Made by a program: the position numbers and the translations under genes. DNA of 52,207 nt, taken from assembly GCA_030637025.1 (NCBI GenBank), contig DAOVVV010000018.1, positions 1 through 52,207 of the forward strand, read 5' to 3'. Shown piece after piece: positions 9,225 to 16,411 of the stretch (position 1 is the stretch's first letter; the number at the start of each line of letters is the position of its first letter). The DNA is from JAGLHV01 sp023143305 [NCBI: Clostridia bacterium] (GTDB lineage Bacteria; CBDUZB01; JAGLHV01). A model generated the notes under the pieces. The model did not search any database, was not told the origin of the DNA, and saw only the letters and a program-made list of their open reading frames with translations.

Positions 9225-10037
9225 ATGTTTAAACCGGAAGATTTTTTTGATCTTTCAGGAAATCCCTTTGAGTCGCTTTTTAGTAATATCGACTATGTGT
9301 GGGATGTATTAAAAAAGCTTAAAGAATACATAAGGGATAACATTAAACCAAATGTTTCTGATTTAAGAAAAGGGAATTCCTTTATAAATAAAACTTTGGT
9401 TATATATAACGGTAATATTATCGAGTCCGGATTTATTATAGATACATCTAAAAAGAAACCGGTGGTCAAAAAAGATGGCAAAATTCTTGACGGTGCCAGT
9501 ATAATATATGCCGGGTCAATCCTTATGGATAATGAGATATCTATTGGAAAAGGTACGGTAATAGAACCTGGTGCATTGATAAAAGGGCAAACTATTATTG
9601 GTAATGACACTGAAATTCGACAGGGAGCTTATATACGGGGGTGTGTGTTGGTTGGAAATGATTGTATTGTAGGACATACGACTGAATTGAAATCCTGCGT
9701 TATGTTAGGTGAAAGTAAAGCCGGCCATTTTGCTTATATTGGTGACAGTATTTTAGGGAAAGTAAATCTTGGTGCGGGAACAAAATTAGCAAATTTAAAA
9801 ATAGTTGAATCGCAGGTTGTCCTTAATATTAATGGGGAAAAACATGAAACAGGGTTGAGAAAGTTTGGAGCAATACTAGCAGACGGTGTGGAAACAGGAT
9901 GTAATAGCGTTACTACCCCAGGAACTATTCTTGGGAAAGGTGTTCTTTTATATCCGAATACAACTGCAAGGGGTTATTATTTGCAAAGAACAATAGTCAA
10001 ATTGAAGCAAAATCAAGAATTAAAAGAGAGGAGATAG
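9225..10037 (+). CDS. Left-handed beta-helix (hexapeptide repeat) acyl/sugar-nucleotide transferase-like protein
   Basis: 270 residues. Residues about 80-250 form a run of hexapeptide repeats ([IVL]GxxxxI-type: GKGTVIEPGALIKG, GNDTEIRQGAYI, GNDCIVGHTTEL, GAGTKLANL, GKGVLLYPNT), the left-handed beta-helix fold used by GlmU C-terminal domains and related acetyltransferases. The N-terminal 75 residues lack the GlmU-type pyrophosphorylase signature. Strong Shine-Dalgarno (GGAAAGGAG) before ATG 9225. The stop is 4 bases before glmM, so both are one operon, which argues for a role in UDP-GlcNAc synthesis: the acetyltransferase or nucleotide-transfer half step paired with GlmM. That role is inferred from context; the exact reaction cannot be told from sequence. 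Confidence 0.8.
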   Translation: MFKPEDFFDLSGNPFESLFSNIDYVWDVLKKLKEYIRDNIKPNVSDLRKGNSFINKTLVIYNGNIIESGFIIDTSKKKPVVKKDGKILDGASIIYAGSILMDNEISIGKGTVIEPGALIKGQTIIGNDTEIRQGAYIRGCVLVGNDCIVGHTTELKSCVMLGESKAGHFAYIGDSILGKVNLGAGTKLANLKIVESQVVLNINGEKHETGLRKFGAILADGVETGCNSVTTPGTILGKGVLLYPNTTARGYYLQRTIVKLKQNQELKERR

Positions 10038-10041
10038 AGAT

Positions 10042-11391
10042 ATGGGTCGGTTGTTTGGAACAGATGGAGTAAGGGGAGTTGCCAATAAATATCCAATTAC
10101 GGCTGATATGTCTATGCAGATTGGACAAGCTGTAGCCTACATGTTAAAGAAAGAAGGACATCGACCGAAAATAGTCATAGGTAAAGATACCAGACTTTCA
10201 GGCTATATGTTGGAAAATGCTCTGGTTGCAGGTATATGCTCAATGGGAACAGATGTAATACTTGTTGGACCAATGTCAACACCCGGCATTGCCTTTTTAA
10301 CTACGAATATGGATGCGGATGCAGGCATAGTAATTTCTGCTTCACACAATCATTATGAGGATAATGGTATTAAAATATTTTTTAAAAATGGATTTAAGTT
10401 AACAGACGAAGAAGAGCTTAAAATTGAAAATATGATATTTTCAAAAGAACTTCCCGCTTTGCTTTCTCCGTCTAAAGAATTGGGGCGTGCATTTAGGGAA
10501 GAGGATGCAAGTGGAAGATACATTGTATTTCTCAAACATTCGTTACCTAAAAACCTTAGTCTTGAAGGATTAAAGATTGTAATTGATTGTGCAAATGGTG
10601 CTACTTATAAAGTCGCTCCTATATTGTTAAGAGAAATGAGGACTAAACTTACAGCTTTAAATGTAAATCCGGACGGACAAAATATAAATCTGAATTGTGG
10701 AGCACTTCATCCTGAAAATCTTGCAAAAAAAGTATTGGAAACCAGTGCGGATATTGGCCTTGCTTTCGACGGTGACGGTGATAGATTTATAGCGGTTGAC
10801 GAAAAGGGAGATATTGTAAGTGGCGATAAAATAATTGCTATATGCGCTAAAAATATGAAAGAAGAAGGGATATTAAAAAATAATCTTGTTGTTACAACGG
10901 TAATGAGCAATTTTGGCCTTGCTATTGCTTTTAAAGATATGGGGATTGAACATGTAAAGACAAAAGTCGGAGACAGATATGTGCTTGAAGAAATGATAAA
11001 GAGGGATGCAGTTATTGGCGGGGAAGATTCCGGGCATATAATTTTTCATGAGCATCATACTACAGGTGACGGGATTTTAAGCGCACTTCAACTTATAGCT
11101 ATTATGAAAAAAGAGAATAAACCTCTTTCAGAACTATCGAAAATTATGAAAATCTTTCCGCAGGTTATGATTAATGTTGAAGTGAGCAAGAAGGATCCCC
11201 TTGAAGAGATAGTTGATATAAAAAATGTGATTGCAGAGGTTGAAAAAGAACTTGGGGATGAAGGCAGGGTTCTTGTAAGATATTCCGGAACTCAGTCTGT
11301 TTGCCGGGTAATGGTAGAAGGTCCCACCCAAAAAGATACTGAAAAGTTTGCCAATAAAATATCCGATGTTGTAAGAGAAAAATTGAACTGA
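10042..11391 (+). CDS. glmM: Phosphoglucosamine mutase
   Basis: 449 residues, the normal GlmM length. It interconverts glucosamine-6-phosphate and glucosamine-1-phosphate for UDP-GlcNAc synthesis in the cytoplasm. Visible motifs: N-terminal LFGTDGVRG; the phosphoserine loop ISASHN with catalytic Ser101; the metal-binding loop DGDGDR at residues 243-248; the sugar-binding GEDSGH around 326-331; and the phosphate-binding RYSGTQ near the C-terminus. The GlmM-type start (GRLFGTDGVRG) separates it from phosphomannomutases, although archaeal-type mutases share much of this. Shine-Dalgarno GAGGAG before ATG 10042. It is the second gene of the operon beginning at 9225, with 4 bases between genes. Confidence 0.93.
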   Translation: MGRLFGTDGVRGVANKYPITADMSMQIGQAVAYMLKKEGHRPKIVIGKDTRLSGYMLENALVAGICSMGTDVILVGPMSTPGIAFLTTNMDADAGIVISASHNHYEDNGIKIFFKNGFKLTDEEELKIENMIFSKELPALLSPSKELGRAFREEDASGRYIVFLKHSLPKNLSLEGLKIVIDCANGATYKVAPILLREMRTKLTALNVNPDGQNINLNCGALHPENLAKKVLETSADIGLAFDGDGDRFIAVDEKGDIVSGDKIIAICAKNMKEEGILKNNLVVTTVMSNFGLAIAFKDMGIEHVKTKVGDRYVLEEMIKRDAVIGGEDSGHIIFHEHHTTGDGILSALQLIAIMKKENKPLSELSKIMKIFPQVMINVEVSKKDPLEEIVDIKNVIAEVEKELGDEGRVLVRYSGTQSVCRVMVEGPTQKDTEKFANKISDVVREKLN

Positions 11392-11803
11392 TATATAATT
11401 AATGGATAAGATTATCCAGTCGGGCTTTATAGATACACTTCGCTAAAACATAAATTAAAACATTACAAAAGATCCACCTTTTTATATTCCTTACCCTAAC
11501 ATGGCTTGTTTTGATCCCTTCAATTACGCTTGGGGTAAACTCAGTCGAAGGGTTCAATGATGATATTTCATTTGGGGTGGTTCCTATCATAAAACCTACA
11601 AATGAAGAATTGTAAATTTTACCAGCAACATTCAATATAATAATATTAGAAATAAAAAAACTTTTCAAGACAAAATATAAATAAAATCTATAGCAAGAAC
11701 TTTATTTTTTGGTTAAGCGGGTGTATTATAGCCGGGAAATTTAAATGCAGTGATTTTATATTTTCAGTTGTTATAAATATTTTAAGTAAAGAAGGAGTAA
11801 AAA
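11392..11803. other. 412-bp spacer with a dispersed palindromic element
   Basis: No gene is supported; the minus-strand open frame here is low-complexity and lacks a ribosome site. Bases 11515-11564 carry an element with CCCTTCAATTACGC and CAGTCGAAGGG facing each other, of the same TCGAAGGG type as those at 9046-9087 and 48411-48450. A short palindrome GGATAAGATTATCC lies just after glmM (11403-11416) but is not followed by a T run, so I do not call a terminator. Confidence 0.45.
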
Positions 11804-12484
11804 ATGAATAAAATTATTCTAAAAATAATGTTACTTTTAAGCTTATTTGTTTTCATTTTATCTTTAGCGTTGTTTGCTCAGCCATCAGAAAAAAGCCTAA
11901 TAGAAACATGGGAAACAATACAAAAAAACGACCCTAAAACTGTGGTTTTTCAAAAGAAGGAAGAAAATCATTATAGATTCGAAACAGAAATATTTCCTTT
12001 TGATGGGGAGTTAAGAGTTCTTAATATTAGCATAGATGATCGTATGCGAGATTTTAAATATGGATATATTACGGGGGTTATTGAGCTTGAATTAGTTAAC
12101 CTGCCTGAGTCTTTTTGGAAAAAACATTCCTTCAGTTATTCAAGCTGGTCCCAAAATAATGTACTTTATTATGACCAAAAAACAGGTAAGTGGTTAAGTT
12201 CCCGGGAGTATTATGCTAAAAGCCGGAAAGATATGACCGGAAACCCTTTAGTGCGTTTTAGGAATATATTTACAAATCTTCCAATTATTATATTAATTTT
12301 CTTTATAGTTTCTTTGATAATTATCTCTGTCAAAATTCAAAATAAAAATAAAAAATATATTGATTTTGCCCATGATTCAACAAAAAAATCGTTGGAATTA
12401 TCTCAAAAACATTTAATTTTGGACGAAGAAACAAATAAAATATTGAAGGAAATATTAGAAGTATTAAAAAATAAAAGTGGTTGA
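11804..12484 (+). CDS. Membrane protein of unknown function with exported N-terminal domain
   Basis: 226 residues with a good Shine-Dalgarno (AAGGAGT) before ATG 11804. A hydrophobic signal sequence covers residues 5-24 (possible cleavage FA|QP at 25/26). A soluble domain of about 130 residues, rich in Trp, Tyr and Phe, is followed by one strong membrane helix at 157-177 and a cytoplasmic Lys/Glu-rich tail (180-226) likely to be coiled coil. The topology is therefore outside-in: an exported domain with a short cytoplasmic helix. I recognise no family. It stands upstream of the metal operon but is separated from it by 473 bases with an independent promoter, so a link to metal resistance is not supported. 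Confidence 0.75.
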   Translation: MNKIILKIMLLLSLFVFILSLALFAQPSEKSLIETWETIQKNDPKTVVFQKKEENHYRFETEIFPFDGELRVLNISIDDRMRDFKYGYITGVIELELVNLPESFWKKHSFSYSSWSQNNVLYYDQKTGKWLSSREYYAKSRKDMTGNPLVRFRNIFTNLPIIILIFFIVSLIIISVKIQNKNKKYIDFAHDSTKKSLELSQKHLILDEETNKILKEILEVLKNKSG

Positions 12485-12691
12485 TTTGTCGAAAGAGTAT
12501 ACCTTTAAAGAGAAATTCAGGATAAAAAAGAGAGAGATTAAAGTTGGTGCCCCTTAGTAGACTATTTTCTAACTTTTGAAATAGACAATAATCAAATGAA
12601 CATGACAAAAAAATGCTTGCTGCTGCATAAATACTAATAACCGATCTTTTTTAGAAACTATTGAACAATCACTTATTTTATAAAAATTAAC

Positions 12692-12722
12692 TTGACATGA
12701 TATAGTATGGATATTCTATAAT
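12692..12722 (+). promoter_or_regulatory. Putative promoter upstream of the metal efflux operon
   Basis: TTGACA at 12692-12697 and TATAAT at 12717-12722, both perfect, but with a 19-base spacer. A 19-base spacing is typical of MerR-family-regulated metal promoters (such as those of CueR or MerR). Between the hexamers lies ATATAGTATGGATATTCT, which is only weakly dyad. The spacing makes metal-responsive control plausible but unproven. Confidence 0.5.
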
Positions 12723-12747
12723 CTAATAAAGAAGCTTTGTGTAATAA

Positions 12748-12912
12748 ATGTTTGGAAATAGTTTTGTTTTCTTAACGGGAGGAGTAGTAACAGATTATAC
12801 TGAAATAGTAATTTTGTGGATTAATGCAGGAAAAAGAACAGCTATTTGGTTGCCAATAATAACTATTCCACAGGTAATTTTGGTAGGAATAATTGCAAAT
12901 ACTGTTTTTTGA
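12748..12912 (+). pseudogene. C-terminal relic of a permease (ArsP/YraQ-like)
   Basis: An open stretch of 54 codons begins ATG right after two in-frame stops and has no ribosome site. The translation (starting MFGNSFVFLTGG, containing INAGKRTAIWLP and ending VGIIANTVF) is two hydrophobic segments around a short GKRTA loop. That pattern recalls the C-terminal end of predicted permeases of the DUF318/ArsP type, whose full proteins exceed 300 residues. Only the last part is left, so I read it as a truncated gene just upstream of the metal operon. The family match is from memory and weak. Confidence 0.4.
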
Positions 12913-12957
12913 CATGGGAAGAGAATAAATTATAGATATTAAAAAAGGATAAGAATT

Positions 12958-14238
12958 ATGAAATTATGTAATATAACAATATTTTTAGTGTTAAGTATAT
13001 TTTCTGCTTCTTTGCCAGCAAAAGAGAGAATAGTTTCTGATAACGATGAACAATTAAGTTTACTAATAAGTACAGCTTTGAAAAATAATAAACAAGTACA
13101 ATCTTTACTTAACAAATGGGAAAGTTCAAAATATAAGGCTATAGAAAGCAAAAAACTAGATTTTCCTACTGTTACTTATTCTTATTATATTGATGAAGTT
13201 GAAACAAGAGTAGGGGCTCAGAAAAATGCTGTTAATGTTTTGCAATCATTTCCGTTTTTTGGGAAATTAAAAACAAAATTTAATACATATAATGCTTTGT
13301 CTAGTGCAGAGGAATTTGAATATTATGCAGGAAGGGATAAAATTATTTTTGAGGTGAAAGATGCCTATTATGAATATATGTATATCATGAAGAGCATAGA
13401 TATTACAAGAGAACATATTGATCTTCTTACATCTTTTGAGAGGCTTATTAATATTAAATACAAAACAAATAAGGCGATGTATCAAGATCTTCTAAGGGTT
13501 CAAATTGAACTTGATAAACTAAAAGATAAGCTTCTTACATTACAGTCTTACAAAAAACTTATTATATCAAGGTTTATAACTGCTGTAGGGACAAAAGAAG
13601 TAGAAGATATTGTGGAAAAAATTGAACTAAATTATCCTGATGTGGTATATGAAATTCCAAGCAAAGAAGAACTGATGAAGGAACTTTTTGAAACGAATCC
13701 AATATTAAAAAAACAAAATGCGTATGTTAATGCTCAAAAATCTAAAGTTAAATTAGCAAAACTTAATTATTTTCCTGATTATGCATTAGGCGTAACGTAT
13801 ATTAATACAGAAGATAGAGATTTAAATATGATAGATAATGGAAAAGACCCTATTATAGTCATGTTAAAACTAAAACTTCCTATCTGGTTTAGAAAACTAA
13901 ATGCAAACTTAAAAGAAGAAAAATACAACCTTCTTTCTAAACAGGAAATCTATAAAGATACAGAATATAAATTAGAAGGACAATTGGAATTAATATATTA
14001 TAAATTAGATGATTCAAAGAGAAAAATAGAACTTTATCGAGATTCTTTACTACCAAAGGCAGAGTCTTCGCTTAAAACAATACACATAAATTATAAAGCC
14101 GCAAGAAGCGATTTTTTAGATCTTATTGAAGCAGAAAGGTTATTGTTAACACTAAAATTAGATTATTTTCGTTCTGTAACCACCTATTATCAGAAATGGG
14201 CAGCACTAGAAAAGCTTATAGGAAAAATATTAGAATAA
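12958..14238 (+). CDS. TolC-family outer-membrane factor of metal efflux system (CusC-like)
   Basis: 426 residues, the usual size for TolC/CusC outer-membrane factors. A signal peptide (4-21, cleavage near LPA|K) is followed by long amphipathic helices in two repeats: about 30-215 and 235-420, each with the pattern of a helical hairpin plus short beta segment (SYYIDEVETRVGAQ; DYALGVTYIN). The second half contains AARSDFLDLIEAERLLL, the conserved helix seen near the C-terminus of this family. It should form the trimeric channel through the outer membrane, joined by the adaptor encoded next to it. Shine-Dalgarno AAAAAGGATAAG before ATG 12958. First gene of the operon; 14 bases separate it from the adaptor start. 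Confidence 0.88.
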   Translation: MKLCNITIFLVLSIFSASLPAKERIVSDNDEQLSLLISTALKNNKQVQSLLNKWESSKYKAIESKKLDFPTVTYSYYIDEVETRVGAQKNAVNVLQSFPFFGKLKTKFNTYNALSSAEEFEYYAGRDKIIFEVKDAYYEYMYIMKSIDITREHIDLLTSFERLINIKYKTNKAMYQDLLRVQIELDKLKDKLLTLQSYKKLIISRFITAVGTKEVEDIVEKIELNYPDVVYEIPSKEELMKELFETNPILKKQNAYVNAQKSKVKLAKLNYFPDYALGVTYINTEDRDLNMIDNGKDPIIVMLKLKLPIWFRKLNANLKEEKYNLLSKQEIYKDTEYKLEGQLELIYYKLDDSKRKIELYRDSLLPKAESSLKTIHINYKAARSDFLDLIEAERLLLTLKLDYFRSVTTYYQKWAALEKLIGKILE

Positions 14239-14252
14239 AAGGAGAAATATTT

Positions 14253-16202
14253 ATGAAATGGCATTTAAGCAATACATCGTGGAAATATAAAATAGCGATT
14301 ATAGTTTTAATACTAATGGGATTTATCGCTGTAAAGTATGTATTCCGTTCTAATAACGAGCATCAGCATAAACAGGAAGAAATAGCAACTGTCAAATATT
14401 GGACATGTTCTATGCATCCACAAATTAAACTGCCAAAACCCGGTAAATGTCCTATATGCGCGATGAATTTGATACCGGTAAGTAATGAAAATACTTCTGT
14501 AGAATCTGTATCAGAGCTTGTACTCTCGGAAGCCGCTAGAAGTAGAGCAAAGGTTACTACACAGGCAGTAAAAAGAAAGTTTGTAGAAACGACTATTAGT
14601 CTCTCAGGAAAAGTTGCATATGATGAAACACGTCTTTCATATATAACATCATGGATAGATGGAAGAATTGATAGATTATTTGTTGATTATACAGGCATAA
14701 CAGTGAGTAAAGGCGATCACATGGTATATATATATAGTCCGGAATTATTGTCTGCACAAGAGGAATATTTAGAGACTTTGCGTGCTAATACGATAAGTCA
14801 AAGTAGTGCAAAGGAAAAGCTGCGTTTATTTGGGATAACAGATGAACAGATAAAAGAAATAGAAAAAAAAGGGATTCCAAGAGAGCATATGACGATATAT
14901 TCTCCGGTAGGAGGTGTTGTTGTGAGCAAACATGTGAATCAAGGTGTATATGTAAAAACAGGAACAAAGATATATACTATAGCTGACCTTGAGCATGTTT
15001 GGGTTATTCTTGATTTATATGAAAGTGATGCAAGGTTTGTTCAGTATGGACAAAAAGTAATATTTGAAACGGAGTCGCTGCCTGGAGAAAAATTTGAAGG
15101 AACAGTAGTATTTGTACATCCTACGATGGACGAAGGTACTCGTACTATCAAAGTGAGAGTTAATGTGTCTAATGAAAAGAAATTATTAAAACCCGGTATG
15201 TTTATACGTGCTAATATTTTTGTTTCTATAGGAGAGCATGGACCAAGGAATAAGACAAATTATGCTGATAAATGGATATGTCCTATGCACCTTGAGGTTT
15301 TAAAAAGTCATTCTGGTAATTGTCCAATATGTGGAATGAAGCTTAAAAAAGCAGAAGATGTTCTTGAAGGGGTATCAGGAGTAGAAAAAGAATTACCACC
15401 TCTTGTTATTCCTGTAAGTGCTCCTCTTATTACGGGTAAACGAGCGGTTGTTTATGTAGAAAAAGATTCAATAAAAGATACAGAAAGTATATATGAAGGG
15501 AGAGAGATTATACTTGGACCGCGTGCCGGAGACTATTATATTGTAAAAGCAGGTTTAAAAGAGGGGGATAAGGTTGTTACAAAAGGGAACTTTAAAATTG
15601 ATAGCGCATTGCAGATAGAAGCAAAGCCTAGTATGATGAATCCTGATGGATCAGGGGGTAAACAAACGGGGCATGCTGGCCATCAAATGGGGGCCAATAA
15701 ACCTAATAAGAAACAATCAAAAAAGGTGGAAAAAAAATCACATAGAAAATCTACAGCAGAAGATGTAACTTATGTTTCACCTGTATATAAAAGGTATTTT
15801 TCTATCCAAAAATCGTTATCAGAAGATAATTATAAAAAAGCATTTGATGCTATAAATGTACTAGGTAAAGAAATTATAAATGTCAAAAAGAACATAACTG
15901 ATTCTAAGCTTAAAACAATACTATCTGAAATGGAAGATGTCCTTGTACATAAAGAACATGTTCAAGACATTAATGGATTTCGTTCTATGCTCTTTGGCCC
16001 TTTATCTAATAAAATAATAGAGCTAGAAGAAATAGTTGGGCACAAAAATAAAAATATTCATTATAAAATGTTTTGTCCAATGATAAATGAAGGACAAGGT
16101 GGACTTTGGCTGCAAAATGATGATAAAGTTCAAAATCCATATTATGGAAAAGATATGATTTCTTGTGGAGAGATACAAGACACATATTACTCTAAAAAAT
16201 AG
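14253..16202 (+). CDS. cusB: CusB-type metal efflux adaptor with extra metal-binding modules and DUF3347
   Basis: 649 residues from ATG 14253, chosen because GGAG lies 8 bases before it; the longer frame from 14196 overlaps the previous gene and lacks a ribosome site. One membrane anchor (12-30). Then a heavy-metal-binding module at 50-74 (CSMHPQ at 52, CPICAM at 66), the membrane-fusion core (about 80-330: lipoyl, hairpin and beta-barrel parts, e.g. SPVGGVVVSKHVNQG), a second metal-binding module at 343-363 (CPMH, CPICGM) placed after the beta-barrel, the membrane-proximal part (375-460), a His-rich linker, and a C-terminal DUF3347 domain (about 505-640) ending with CPMINEGQGG and SCGE. It should link the pump to the outer-membrane factor and hand Cu/Ag-type ions to it. 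The His-rich linker HAGHQMG (about 475) also looks metal-binding. Confidence 0.9.
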   Translation: MKWHLSNTSWKYKIAIIVLILMGFIAVKYVFRSNNEHQHKQEEIATVKYWTCSMHPQIKLPKPGKCPICAMNLIPVSNENTSVESVSELVLSEAARSRAKVTTQAVKRKFVETTISLSGKVAYDETRLSYITSWIDGRIDRLFVDYTGITVSKGDHMVYIYSPELLSAQEEYLETLRANTISQSSAKEKLRLFGITDEQIKEIEKKGIPREHMTIYSPVGGVVVSKHVNQGVYVKTGTKIYTIADLEHVWVILDLYESDARFVQYGQKVIFETESLPGEKFEGTVVFVHPTMDEGTRTIKVRVNVSNEKKLLKPGMFIRANIFVSIGEHGPRNKTNYADKWICPMHLEVLKSHSGNCPICGMKLKKAEDVLEGVSGVEKELPPLVIPVSAPLITGKRAVVYVEKDSIKDTESIYEGREIILGPRAGDYYIVKAGLKEGDKVVTKGNFKIDSALQIEAKPSMMNPDGSGGKQTGHAGHQMGANKPNKKQSKKVEKKSHRKSTAEDVTYVSPVYKRYFSIQKSLSEDNYKKAFDAINVLGKEIINVKKNITDSKLKTILSEMEDVLVHKEHVQDINGFRSMLFGPLSNKIIELEEIVGHKNKNIHYKMFCPMINEGQGGLWLQNDDKVQNPYYGKDMISCGEIQDTYYSKK

Positions 16203-16203
16203 A

Positions 16204-16407
16204 ATGCACTCTATAAAATATATATCGATTGTTAGATGTCCATATTGTAAACACAAAGCAAAAGAAAAAATGCCGGATAATTCATGTCAGCTTATATATA
16301 AATGTAGTAAGTGTAAAAATGTTTTAAAGCCAAAAAAAGGTGATTGTTGTATATTTTGTTCTTATGGGAATATTCCGTGTCCCCCGATACAAAAGCAAAA
16401 AGGATAA
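16204..16407 (+). CDS. GDCCVxC-type Cys-rich small protein
   Basis: 67 residues from ATG 16204, one base after the adaptor stop; an in-frame GTG at 16165 lacks a ribosome site. It has ten Cys: CPYC (12, 15), C28, CSKC (34, 37), and the block GDCCIFCSYGNIPCPP at 46-61. This is the signature of the GDCCVxC-domain family, short putative redox or metal-binding (in some members seleno-) proteins often found with mercury or metal genes; here all positions are Cys and no in-frame TGA occurs. No signal peptide, so it probably acts in the cytoplasm as a metal chaperone or buffer. CusA starts 4 bases later, so it is part of the operon. Confidence 0.82.
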   Translation: MHSIKYISIVRCPYCKHKAKEKMPDNSCQLIYKCSKCKNVLKPKKGDCCIFCSYGNIPCPPIQKQKG

Positions 16408-16411
16408 AAAC

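Larger units (their letters stand above)
12485..12957. other. 473-bp spacer: decayed sequence and promoter before the metal operon
   Basis: Contains a sigma70-like promoter (12692-12722) and a 54-codon fragment of a permease (12748-12912), each listed separately. The first 200 bases hold only short open stretches. One of them, beginning GTG 12477 and overlapping the previous gene's end, would encode about 26 residues; it has no recognisable homology. No regulator gene for the metal operon is present here. Confidence 0.5.

Noticed and set aside
11403-11416. Terminator after glmM
   Set aside because: Six-bp palindrome GGATAAGATTATCC without a following T run.
11399-11668. 89-residue minus-strand frame after glmM
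   Set aside because: Lies in a spacer with a dispersed palindrome, no Shine-Dalgarno and no recognisable domain.
12477-12556. About 26-residue frame overlapping the end of the 11804 gene
   Set aside because: Too short, no start signal beyond GTG, no recognisable motif; noted only as possible relic.
14196-14252. Upstream extension of the metal adaptor
   Set aside because: Overlaps the outer-membrane factor gene; ATG 14253 has the ribosome site and begins the membrane anchor.
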